NCBI GenBank assembly: GCA_007922225.1
Contig: ML679995.1
Coordinates: forward strand, 1,203,653 to 1,267,652
DNA from: Emydura subglobosa
Lineage: Eukaryota > Chordata > Testudines > Chelidae
DNA: 64,000 nt
Direction of reading: 5' to 3'
Each line of letters begins with the position of its first letter. The stretch's first letter is position 1. The notes under the pieces are model-generated. The model made no database searches and was not told the origin of the DNA. It worked only from the letters and a program-made list of their open reading frames with translations. The position numbers and the translations under genes are program-made. This document shows, piece by piece, positions 10,700 through 20,707 of this stretch.

Positions 10700-11420
10700 C
10701 ATGCCACTTATAGTCAGCACTTGCTTTTTCCAGGTGCTTCTTCACTTCTTCCAGGCTCTGACAAATATGCTGCATCATGTCTAAGATTGGGAGAGGATGT
10801 GGGTAACTGCATCCCATAGGGGTGGTACCCATAGTTGGTAGAAAAAGGGGCTTTGACCTGGAGACACATGGTCTGTGATGTTGTAGGCAAAGTGTGTGTA
10901 AAAGAAAAATGAGGACCAGTCATCCTGGTGATGACTGATGTAGCATTGCAAATACTGATCAAGAATTAGGTTGGCCCGTTCTGTCTGGCCATTGGACTGG
11001 GGATGCTAAGCAGAGGAAGGACATGTGCAGCCCTCCAGCAGGCGCAGGGCCTCACACCAGACCCAGGCCATGAACTGAGACCTTTGATTAGCAGTGATGC
11101 ATTCCGGAAAGCCATGGAAGTGGACCACTAATGTGGCTAATCCATAGCAGGGCTGTCTCTGCAGTGGCAAGGAATGAAGTGGGACAGTGGGCTGCTACTG
11201 TCAAAACTGTTGTAAATTTGTTGTTAAAGTCTGTGTGTTGTCCAGGGCTGGGATGTCCAAGGGCTGAAGGAGACCGCAGGGCTTGTGGCGTGGTGTCTTG
11301 GCACAGGCACAAACATTGCAGGAGGCATTGAATGACTGTATCATCGGTCACATCCAGGGCCACCAAAAGGAGCGGGATGTTATTCATTGGGTCTTGAAGC
11401 ACCCCAAGTGTCCTGCTAGG
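10700..11420 (-). pseudogene. Gypsy integrase pseudogene
   Basis: Around 11,000-10,940 the minus strand reads SNGQTERANLILDQYLQ, the conserved segment after the third catalytic residue of gypsy integrases (usually HPQSNGQTERVNQxLEQYLR). Upstream on the same strand are the decayed zinc-binding end (CxxC-like 'CNVCACAKTPRHK') and the core 'HGFPECITANQRSQF' (usually HGLPxxIVSDRGxQF, so the catalytic aspartate is lost). Stops and frame changes interrupt the domain. Confidence 0.75.
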
Positions 11421-11639
11421 GGAAGATCATGGCATAATTGCAGGACTGCAACTCTTGTGGGTCCAGGGGGAACATGGACGCAGCCCCTCACTTATGTGAT
11501 CCCTTCTGGGAGTCATGCCGTTGCTCGTGGATAATAGCTTGCTCATCAGGTGGCATTCCTGAGGCAGAGGCTGAGTGTATCAATCTGAGAAAATCCTGGT
11601 GATGAGTTGCACTGAGAAAGTTATGGGATTTGAGAATTC

Positions 11640-11940
11640 AGGTTGGTTCCTGGCTGGGGCCTTGCGGGTTGGTGCTGTATCTTCGGGCTAGGGTGTCAGC
11701 CTGGCCATTTTTGGATGCAGGGCGGTATGTGATAATGAAATTGAATCATGAGAAGAAGAGGGCCCACCGAAGCTGCCATTGGTTGAAGGCTTTTGCCCTA
11801 CATCGGTATTCCAGATTTTCATGATCGGTGACGACCGGGAAAGGGTGGCGAGCTCCTTCCAGGTAATGGTGCCATTCTGCGAAGGTGGCTTGTAGCATCA
11901 GGAGCTCCTTAGCGAGTATTCTGTAGTTTAGCTCTGCAGG
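11640..11940 (-). pseudogene. Gypsy RNase H domain pseudogene
   Basis: The minus strand reads [19 protein letters not shown], then [21 protein letters not shown] and RWALFFSWFNFIITYRPASKN. These are the diagnostic blocks of the Ty3/gypsy RNase H ([19 protein letters not shown] and RWALFFxRFxFxITYRPGSKN). The adjoining reverse-transcriptase palm is absent. Confidence 0.8.
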
Positions 11941-12189
11941 CGTGAGCTTCCTTCTAACAATTGTCCAGGATCAAGTCTCTGGGAGAGGCCAGCCCCAAGT
12001 CACCGCGCTCGATACACTTGGGAGTGCGGCGACACCAATGGCCACCCACACACTGTCGGGGGGGGGGGGGTCACCAATCAAGAGACCGAACAGAACAACC
12101 ACATCAGCCCTTAAAAAAGGCTCATGATTTTGGGGTCTAACTTGTGATTTTTGAACCTTTGGGGTTGGCGATGCTGCAAGTGTGTGTGG

Positions 12190-13240
12190 GCAACGGGGCC
12201 CTGTTTGCTCGCCGCCCTTCTGGGGGGGGAGGGGCCCTGTCCATTTTCCCGCCTTTCCGAGTCGGGGGGGCCCTGTCTGGTCTCCACCCCTCTGCGTGGA
12301 AGGGGGGTCATGTCCGCCGGCCTGCCCCGTTGGGTGCAGGGGGGACCTGGCCACTCTCCGCTCTTCTGGTTGGGGGGCCCACATCTGCTCTGCCACCCCC
12401 CCCAGGCATGGGGGAAGGTCCCCCCCGTTTCTCCTCAGGAGACACCCTGTTTAAAATTGCCCTCAGTTTACAGCCTTCCCTCCTTGCGGCGCCATTGGAG
12501 GAGCAGGAGCCTCCATTGGCCTCCCTGCCAATTAGATTCCTCCTGCACCAAGGGGGCGGGGCCTACAGGGCCCAGCATTCCATGGGTGACAGTTGGAGCC
12601 CAACTGCCGCGCAGCCCCTCCCCCGCTGGCGCTGGTGGGGCTGCCTGCACTGGGCCTCGGTGGGCTCAGCCGGGCCCCTGGGGGGATGGTTCATGTATCC
12701 AAGGGGACCCCGGGGGGATGGCTCGTGTCTCCGAGGGGGGCTGGCCACATGGCTTGGCCGGGAGGATGGCTCGTGTCTCTGAGGGGGCCTGGCCACGTGA
12801 CTCGGCCCAGCTGGGCCCGGTGCGTTGCTGGGTGTGGCTGGGGATGTTTACACCGTGGTTCCTCTTTTCGGAAACACCACGACTTTCAGCTCAGCCTCAG
12901 TGTGACAGATCAGGGCTGCTCCACCTGCTTCTGCCTGCGGCCACCACGTGGGCCAGCAGCCCCTTGGGCGGACCCAGCTCCCCTCAGGCTGCCAGCCCGC
13001 CCCTGGCACGAGTCCGCTGCCCTCTGTGAGGGAGTCATTGCCGCCGCGCGTACACGGTCCCGGCTGAGAGCCGGCTCACAGGCTGCGCAATTTATACTCC
13101 ATTTAGCGCTGCCAGCCTGAAGCCCCAGGGACAGGAAGCCTCTGTTTCTGCCCCGGGCAGTGCCAGCTTCCCCCACACGCTGCCCTGCTCAGCCCTGAGC
13201 TAGAGGAAGCTACAACGGGGGAGGAGAGCTCAGCCGCCAT
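12190..13240. other. Unassigned GC-rich island
   Basis: GC-rich, G-run-rich sequence in the otherwise moderate-GC left half. The long plus-strand open frames (up to 292 residues) are proline-, glycine- and serine-rich, overlap one another in several frames and match nothing I know, so I treat them as composition artefacts. It contains a local tandem repeat (12,684-12,810) and is followed by a mini-ORF with a perfect Kozak context at 13,239. Whether it is an unmethylated CpG island or GC-rich repeat sequence cannot be told by eye. Confidence 0.4.
12684..12811. repeat. Short tandem repeat, about 48-bp unit
   Basis: The phrase GGATGGCTCGTGTCTC starts at 12,716 and again at 12,764, each followed by a G run and CTGGCCAC; a degenerate unit starts at 12,684. 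The unit length is 48 bp for the two best copies. Confidence 0.65.
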
Positions 13241-13325
13241 GGCACAGCCAGTCCTTGACCTCCCAGCTGAGGCTGACAGCACAGCTGCGGGCTGTCGTGT
13301 GGACACCTGCCCAGCAGCAACCTGA
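13239..13325 (+). CDS. Mini-ORF (28 codons) with perfect Kozak context, hypothetical
   Basis: GCCGCCATGG at 13,233-13,242 opens a 28-codon frame starting MAQPVLDLPAE and ending TGA at 13,325. It lies at the edge of the GC-rich island. No homolog is recognised and no splice donor extends it in an obvious way. It could be a uORF, a chance frame or the start of an unrecognised gene. Confidence 0.12.
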   Translation: MAQPVLDLPAEADSTAAGCRVDTCPAAT

Positions 13326-14761
13326 CGGAGACGCACCAGCTCGTTTCCCACAAGCCCGGGATGGCTGTCAGGTCATGACTCTGCCTTCTCATTGACTGCA
13401 TTAAAGCGAACAGCCTGGGGGTCGCAGACCCATCTCCATTCTCTTGAGTCAGCCACCCACGGCCCTTAATGCCCCAGCGCTTTTAAATGGGACCAGCCCA
13501 GAGCTTGCGCTGCTGGAGGCGACTATGATGCAAACTGCTCCTAACTTACCAGGCTTGTCAGTTAATTCCAGACAGATCCATTGCAAGACACAACGATTTA
13601 AGAGCGACCCTGCCAAAAGCCATTGATCTGCAGGGCTGCAGGAATGGGCAGGTGCCACAGCCCCCATGAAACAAACCGCAGACAACGAATGGAGGTGGAG
13701 GCAGTTCCAATCTGCTCAAACCCTAACACCTTCCCAGAGCCTGGATTTCCACCGACCGATGACTGATGGCACAACACCCTGCTCTGCTGCTGACCATGCA
13801 GAACACAAGCCTTGCTCCTGCCGGCCACCGCCTGCACATGCTGGGTGCTAGCCACGTTCCGACACCCTCCTCTGACCCTGCTTCATGCTTGCAGTCACTC
13901 TGCCGTGCAGCGGGCAGAGGAAAGGTGCCCCTCGGTGAAAGGGGAGGCTCCCACCATGACCACAGATGAGTATTGCAGGTCATGTGCCGCAAGGGAATTG
14001 TTATCGCAAGACACTTCTGGACCACATTTTCCATCAGAGACAATGACTCCTAGTGCAGGCTCCCCAGCCCCAGCAAAGAAATGGTTAGTTACGGTGCAAG
14101 CCACGGTGCGCTGCCAGTCCCACTCTGCAGCACCTGTGTCAATGTGCATCTGCTATTGAAACGAATCCCTGCTGCATGGTCCCATCACTCAGACCAGGGA
14201 CCCCCACCCCTCCAGTGAGCAACTGAGAATGCAGTGAACTCATGCCAGGAATGATCCCACTGTGCTGGGGGCGCCTCGCTCTAGGGGTCTTCACGAGAAT
14301 CTGTGTCTCAGGGGAGCAGGCAGTGCCGGACGGCTGGCTGGACTCCAGCTCATGGTACCAGATTTGTTCGCTGAAGAAAAACAAATCCGCAGATTCTCCC
14401 CCATGTGTGAGACCCACACCTGCTCCCCAGGGAACGGGTGATATTATTTATATGGTACCGTGAAGGCCACTTCCACAAGCTTCTTATCCCCAGTCCAGAG
14501 ACAGACTCTGACCTGTCTGCTGCTCCCAGGGGGTCGCACGGCCTCAGCTCTCAATTTTGCCTCCCCAGTGAGGATGATTTCCTGCCCCTGCATCATCCCA
14601 ACTGCCTTTCAGCCCAGCGCTCTGCACTCTGCTTGGTGCGGGGCCCCGCAAGCTCTGGCATGGGCATGGCGGGCAGCCCCCTCCGGGACAACTGCAGCAA
14701 GACTGACAGGGCAAAGCCCAGCACAAACCTGCAGGCAGGGGAGCAGCAAAGCCTGAGTCGC

Positions 14762-14879
14762 ACCTACCTGGAGTCTTGGATTCTCCTCCACGGCTGGAAC
14801 TGGCCTGTCCTGCTCCCTGAGCAGAGAGCAGGGGCGGAAGGACCAGGAGAAGGGCCAGAGCTGAGACCAGGAGGGCCAT
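14762..14879 (-). CDS. Possible first coding exon with signal peptide, gene unknown
   Basis: On the minus strand an ATG at 14,879 in good context (AAT ATG G) opens MALLVSALALLLVLPPLLSAQ, a textbook signal peptide: short N-region, leucine-rich core and small residues at the predicted cleavage site. About 17 polar residues follow, rich in Gly, Ser and Gln. The frame then meets a strong splice donor, CCAG|GTAGGTG. Signal peptide plus donor is what the first exon of a secreted or type I membrane protein looks like. I could not find a convincing downstream exon at lower coordinates, and I recognise no family. The frame stays open upstream, but I see no other start in good context. It may be a real orphan exon, a pseudogene remnant or chance. 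Confidence 0.25.
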
Positions 14880-14959
14880 ATTTCCATACAGTCCCAGGGC
14901 AGGACTCAGCCCCACACGCGCTGCCTCTCAGCCCAGGCTCCTGTGTGAGCTCAGTGTGA

Positions 14960-16630
14960 GAGACAAGCATAGAAAGGAAACAGTCAGACACACAGAAATT
15001 GCATGTGGTGCAAGAGGCTTCCTCCTTGGAGATGGAAACTCATGTCAGTGTCAGAGCCGCTCTTGTTCCTCTCTCGGGTGTGCTGGGGCACGGGGTGGTG
15101 CCACGCCTCTTTTGTAATCGCACTGCTCTGTGAGCTGTCAGATTTCTGAGGGACACACAGGATCTGCTGTGTCCCCTCATCCCTGGGCAGGATTCCTGGG
15201 TCTCTTTAGCCCTATGCCCAGCTGCTGAGAAGGGCAGTCAGAGAACTTGAGAGCAGCTGGGCCTTAGCATTACAATGCAAGCCGTGGACCCAAAAGATGT
15301 GGGTTTCCAGGGTGACAGAGGCTGCCAGGTCATGGTGCAGCTCATGAATCCTGCAGTCCATAGGGCAGGACTGACAAAGGTTTTTGAACCCTCACCCCAT
15401 GAGGCTAGAGGGCTATGTTGTGCTAGGGCTGAGTTAGGGAAATGGTTTAGGATAGGTGTTCTGGAGAGCCTCATGGAGTCGCTGCTCAGGTGGTGTGGTG
15501 TCCATAGAGTAAAGCGTCTCCCTCCTGTCCTAGAGATTACAGAGAGAACCCCATCATATAGAGGCGTAAGTCCCTCAGAACTCAGGAACATAGCCCCCCA
15601 CCATTTTACTGCCACGTGGATACTCCTTCCTCTAGCATGGATGATGGTCTTCATCAGCCAGTGAAATCAGAGCCAGGTCAGGAAAGGTTAAAGCGCACAT
15701 AGAAATTGACATGAACCAGAGGGCAGTTACAGCACAGCTGACACTGGACACCATCATTGGCTGAGTCTTCTGAGAGCAATGGTAGGAGACAGGAAAAAAT
15801 GGCAAGAGAGTTGTGGGGAGCAAGAGTCCCTGGAGCACAGTTCTACTGAACCGGTTCAGCCCCAGTGATTTCCCGGGCATGGGGATGGGCATGAAAGACT
15901 GGTGTGTGCTTAGTGCACAGGGGGCTATGGAGAGAGAGCTCTGCCAATGCACCCGCTACCAAGAGGTCTATGGGGTCAAAGTGGAGGCCTTGGAGAGACG
16001 ACTCAGTGCCCCCTGCCATGTCAAGCGTACAGATGCTTGAAGAAGCACTCCAAAAAAGAGCCCCAAGCCCAGCGTTCCCAGGAGGAAAGCATGGGCAATG
16101 GACATAAACCTTAGGATGAAGGCAGCAGAGTGTCAGCTAAGAAGAGGGGAACATGGAATTCCCCCAACCCTTTTCTCTCTGACTGTCGCCGGAGGCTAGT
16201 GACATCTGGATGCACTGGCAAGCCTGACCCCTCAGAGACAAACTATGGCAGTGACGGAGTAACTCATCCTGTGTCTTACTCCGAGGCAGGGGCAAAGGCT
16301 TCCCTGCACCAGAGCAGCCCCTGTTGTGCACTCACTGTCTGTCACGCCACTGCAATGTGCAGCTGGGACTCAGGGAGGAAGTGAACTCTTCACCATCTGG
16401 AGCCCTGAATTCTCTTCCCGTTATTCCCAGCAGAGACTCTGTGCCTTACGATCCGCTTCCTCTTTTCTGTGCCATTGGGGACTGGCCGGAGACTCCCCAG
16501 CCTGGAGCCTCACATTGCTTTCAGCTGATTCACATCATGTCCTCTTCACTGCACATTCCCTGTCACGCACCCCTGCACCCACATGATCCAGACCTGGGGT
16601 GTGGGGGACTCAGCCAGCCTGTCCCCACCA
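14960..16630. other. Intergenic, no recognised gene
   Basis: Open frames at 15,238-15,664 overlap on both strands and resemble no known protein. The text has the character of old repeat sequence, but I cannot assign a family. Confidence 0.3.
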
Positions 16631-16639
16631 CTACAGCAC

Positions 16640-17215
16640 ATAAAGAAATGGTCCCCCCCAAAATGTCAACTTTTCCATAAAAAAATTGAAAAAAATACTG
16701 TAGTTTTATTTGGACAGGGTGCCACAATGCCTCGTGGGAGTTGTTCTCATAGATTCATGGATTCCAGGGCCAGAAGAGACCATTGTGATCATCTAGTCTG
16801 ACCCCCTGTATAACACAGGCCTTCATGCGTCTCTATAGGCTGGGCTCCCTAGTCAGACTTCGTCTCCCCCGATGCACCATTCTCTCTCCTTTTTGTGAGG
16901 GCAGCCAGTGCCTGGAGGCGGGGGGTCCCCTGGCTGTGACTGGAGGTATGATCCAATGGTGTAGCTCAGCCCACAGAGGACACTGGCAATATGAGACACC
17001 TGAACTACAGCTCCGAAGAACCCCTGTAGCACAGCCAGACTGAAATGTCTCTTTTCCACCACAAGAGTTTGGCTTTTGGTCAAAAATGTTTCCGTTTTTG
17101 AATGTTCACTTTTTTTGATGAAAAACTGAAATGTTCAGAGGAAAGACGACACTTCTCATGGAAAGAAATAGCTGTCAAAAACCTGATTTTCTTTTGACAA
17201 ACAATTAAGACAGAG
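16640..17215. mobile_element. Non-autonomous DNA-transposon-like repeat, interrupted by a CR1 tail
   Basis: The flanks hold matching A/T-rich text ('aaaatgtcaacttttccataaaaaa' at the left, and on the opposite strand near 17,090-17,200 'ttttgacagctatttc' and 'catttcagttttt'). They surround two facing copies of a 'gggagttgt ... actacagctcc' motif. This foldback-like layout suggests a non-autonomous DNA element. A CR1 3' tail sits inside it at 16,742-16,832. Family unassigned. Confidence 0.35.
16742..16832 (-). mobile_element. CR1 LINE 3' tail fragment
   Basis: 'tcatagattcatggattccagggccagaagagaccattgtgatcatctagtctgaccccctgtataacacaggcc' is the reverse complement of the CR1 3' untranslated end seen at 4,900-4,998. 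Confidence 0.8.
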
Positions 17216-19527
17216 CCTTTTCTACCAGCCTGTGAGGGGGTGAACACACCCACACTGCAGAGCAAGGGGCTAATGGACAGCTCTGGGCCAGGCTGTGCCG
17301 CTCAGCCACACCTGTAGGATCTGCACAAGCTGCAGGCCGGGCTGTGAAAAGGGGAGCAGAACGGCTCCGAGGGGGGCAGTGGAAGGGAGTAGATGGCGGC
17401 TCTGAGGGAAATACTGCCCCGGAGCTCGTTGCCTGGGATCTGACCACACAGACCATGCAAACCCACAGGGAGAAGCAGCAGACAGAGTGTTTGGTTCAGG
17501 GACTTGATTGGAGAGGTTTACTCTGGGAAGCTGAAGGAGACCAGGGTAGGAAGTGGTCTGGGGGCAGCGGCTTGGCCCCAAGGTGCTGGGTATAGCTACC
17601 CACCACTGGGTCCTGGACTGGAGCCCGATGAAGAGGGTGGGTCCAGGCTCCCCTACCTGCTCCGAGAAGACAGTACAATAACAAGAGTCCGCTCCTCGTG
17701 GGAGAGGCCTGCAGGAAAAGTCTGTGACTGTTCAAAGGCCCCACTCTCAAAGCCCCTGTGCTAATGGGGAGGGCTGGGGACTCATGGGGTGGGGGCTGCA
17801 GAGGGACAGGTCTGTGCTTCAACAGTGAGATGTCCTGCCAACCATCACCTGACCACTAGGAAGCACTGCTGGTGGTTGTGTACCTTCTCTGCAGCCCTAC
17901 CTACCTTTAGCTTTTCACAGCACCCCCCCAAACTCCCAGCTTTGTTTTGTTGCAGGGGCTGCCCTGCTGTAGCCAGTGCATGGTTACAGCAGCAGAGATA
18001 CCGCTGTCTGAACTCAACACAGCAGAGGGTGGCCATCTCCTTCTGCAACGGTTACATTGCGAGAGCCCATTCCAAGCACAAGAACCACTACACCTGCCAC
18101 TGAAATGCAGCCACCTCTGAGGTGGAACAGCAGCTGGTGAACAACACACAACAAAGCTACACAGGCAAGCAATGAAGGGGAGTAGAGAATACTTCACGCG
18201 GCCCACCGCATGGAGGAAGCAGGTGCTAAAACAATGGCACAAACACAGATCATCGTTCAGAGCACGTAGGAGTAACACAAAGAGCAGATCTTGTGAGCGG
18301 TGGCTCTCATTGGCCTGGGGTAGCTGACTCTGTCACTAATTTCGGTCACATGCTAGGAGGAAACCTCCAGCTGTACCAAGATGGGCACCTGCGCCAGCAA
18401 ACGTGTGCTGTGCAGACGTGGTCAAGGGATGTGCTGGGGCATCTGCCTGTTACGGCTGAAGGGAACCACTCCTTCCTTGATCATTTCCCTCCATGAGTGG
18501 AGGTGGCAGCTGCTGGACAGTGGGGTTTTGATCTTTGATTGGAGTTCCTAGGTCTCCCGGTAATACAAACACATACGAAGAATTCAGTAGGCAGAACCAT
18601 TAGCTAAGGCATCCACTCAAGAGGCAATTGCAAGGCATGGAGTCTCTGATGTGTTGCTAACAGACCAGGCTACAGTGGTGAATCAATGCCAGTGACATGG
18701 GTGTCTGAGATATCAGGCATAGATGCAGTGTGCCCTACTCCATACCAGCCACCGCCTGATAGGTCCAGTGAAAGATTTCATAGCAGTTAGTCACATGCCT
18801 TCTCATTTTGCAAAGAGGAATCTGAGTGATTGGGCTCTGTGGCTTCCATTGGTCCTGCTGCTATGCCAGAGCAACCTGCATTCCTCCTCGGGCGTATCTC
18901 CTTTCAAGGCTGTGCGTGGGTGGAAAGTCCCCTTGGCGATTCCTTTTCACGTCTGCTAGTGGCAGATTATTGCACCCACCTCGTACAAGCTGCAGTAAGT
19001 GAGAGAGGATATGGGGGCACATTCCTCAGGACCAGGAAAGAGAAGTTTCCTGGCCAATCACACCACTCCAAGAAATGCACCAACTGCAAACGCAGGTGAC
19101 CATGTGCAGCTGAATCTGCCCATCATTTAGAACTCCGGGCTCGTTGGGCTGGGCCCTGCCATGTGGAAGCTTGCAGGAACACTGACTCTCAGAGGAGAGT
19201 CTCAGAGGAGGGGAAGCAGCTAAAGTAGGCTCAGCTGGACTATCTACAAGAGCTCATCACCTAGCTCATACAGGTAGAAAGAGAGTGTTCCTTCAGGGCA
19301 ACACACCAGACTGAGATTCAACAGCTGATGGAGGCTAATCCATCTGGGAGCTCTGTCACTTGTCTACAGATGAGTCACCCACCAAACCAGAGACCATCTG
19401 TAGAACCCAGCCACTGGAGAGCTGCTAATGGCAGCCATGGTGATAGCTGGAGAGCACAAGTTAGCATCTGAAATGATGGTCTTCAAGCTGCTGTTTGCAC
19501 TTTTCATCTTTTATTGAGTAACTCGAC
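17216..19527. other. Intergenic, no recognised gene
   Basis: No frame resembles a known protein and I could name no repeat with confidence. Open frames on the two strands mirror one another, as expected of non-coding DNA. Confidence 0.3.
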
Positions 19528-19738
19528 TGCCAGACAGAGTCGGCAGCAGCAAGGGGTCCCTGTCAATGATACAACACCAAACTGGCTCAAGCCCCCACCC
19601 AGTCACCTGGGATATCACACACTATCCCCTGGGCGCCCCAAAGGGCAACACTTCCCCTCTTGCAAGCACAGAGTCTGAGTGCAGAAAGTAAACCTTTTCA
19701 TAACAGAAGGGAAGTAACTCAGCCCTGGTTTGGGAAAC

Positions 19739-20072
19739 AATGCAATCAGAAAAAACAACACGAGTCCTGTAGCACTTTAAAGACTAACACATTTAATTTC
19801 TGCAGGCAAAGCTTTCGTGGGCTGTAACTCACTTCGTCAGATGCAAGAAACAGAAATCAAATGGCAAGGTATATATACACATCCAAGTTTAAGCAACAAC
19901 AATGGGGAACTAGTTGAGGCCTATTCACAACCATTGACTAGGAGGTGAGACTGTGTGAACAGAGAAAATTACTTCTTATAATGAGAGAACCATTCCAAGT
20001 CCCTGTTTAAACCCAGTTTGATTGTGTCAAGTTTGCAGATCAGTTCAAGCTCAGCAGTAATTCAAACAGAAT
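19739..20072 (-). mobile_element. Retroelement 3' tail insertion with 13-bp target-site duplication
   Basis: The insert (19,752-20,059) is flanked by AATGCAATCAGAA (19,739-19,751) and AATTCAAACAGAA (20,060-20,072), identical at 11 of 13 positions. The uninserted site is preserved in the paralogous repeat at 590-602 as AATGCAAACACAA. Its start, 'aaaacaacacgagtcctgtagcactttaaagactaacacattt', is the reverse complement of the tail at 4,048-4,150. The long direct repeats indicate retrotransposition. I think the family is Penelope-like, but no protein is present. Confidence 0.75.
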
Positions 20073-20707
20073 TCATGAACTCAGTGAGCCAACCCATCCC
20101 AGAGCACGGGGCGTGTCCTTCGCCTCTCCCATCTTGCTTTCCCCTGTACTGACCATCGTAGTTGCAATGTCCATCTCTTGGGTGGGGCTCAGCCAGTTCC
20201 CTTCTGCAAGCTCCTGCCGGACACAGGCTTGTCCAGGCCTCCTCCGCTGCAGCCTCCTGCCACCTCTGGGCCTCACTGAGACCATCTCCCAGCTCCCACG
20301 TCTGCTGGCCCCCTCGGTCTACAGGTGCTAACTGACCCTGGCATCTGCAGGTGCTGACTACGCCTGGCTCCTGCTGGCGCCGACCGATCCCACCATCCGC
20401 TGGCATTGAGCGCTGTTGCTCCTGCTATCTACTGGTGCTGAATGATCTGCCATCTGCAGGTGCTGCCCACTGCAGGCACCTCTCTGGTGGTTGTCAGTCA
20501 AGGTTTCCCACTAGCTCTAGTGATTCAGCTCTTAGTGAAGTTCAGCTCATGGGAAAACCTTCTGCTGATACAGAAGCAGTGTCCCTGCTTTTAACAAACA
20601 ACAGATTCCAAGAGGAACCATTAATTCTATCATTTAACAGTGGGAGGAGATCATCAACTCATGCCTGAAGGTGGCCCTTTGCCCAGGCTAATTACTTACT
20701 TACTAAT

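Larger units (their letters stand above)
10200..11945 (-). mobile_element. Ty3/gypsy LTR retrotransposon fragment
   Basis: Minus-strand remnants appear in the order RNase H (11,940-11,640), integrase (about 11,420-10,700) and a non-coding 3' region (10,720-10,200). This matches the RT-RNaseH-integrase-LTR order of Ty3/gypsy elements. The reverse transcriptase and gag are missing: homology stops near 11,945, where unrelated GC-rich sequence follows. Frames are broken by stops, so the copy is inactive. Confidence 0.75.

Noticed and set aside
12144..13120. Overlapping plus-strand open frames of 175-292 codons
   Set aside because: Several frames are open at once in GC-rich sequence, with low-complexity Pro/Gly/Ser text and no motif.
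13895..14149. Minus-strand frame with DGKCGPEVSCDNNS, resembling an ADAM cysteine-rich segment
   Set aside because: The similarity is limited to a few residues, the cysteine spacing does not continue, no splice acceptor with a pyrimidine tract precedes it, and no other ADAM exon is nearby.
15238..15664. Facing open frames of 129-138 codons on both strands
   Set aside because: They overlap one another and resemble no known protein; the longer one starts in no special context and has no splice signals supporting it.
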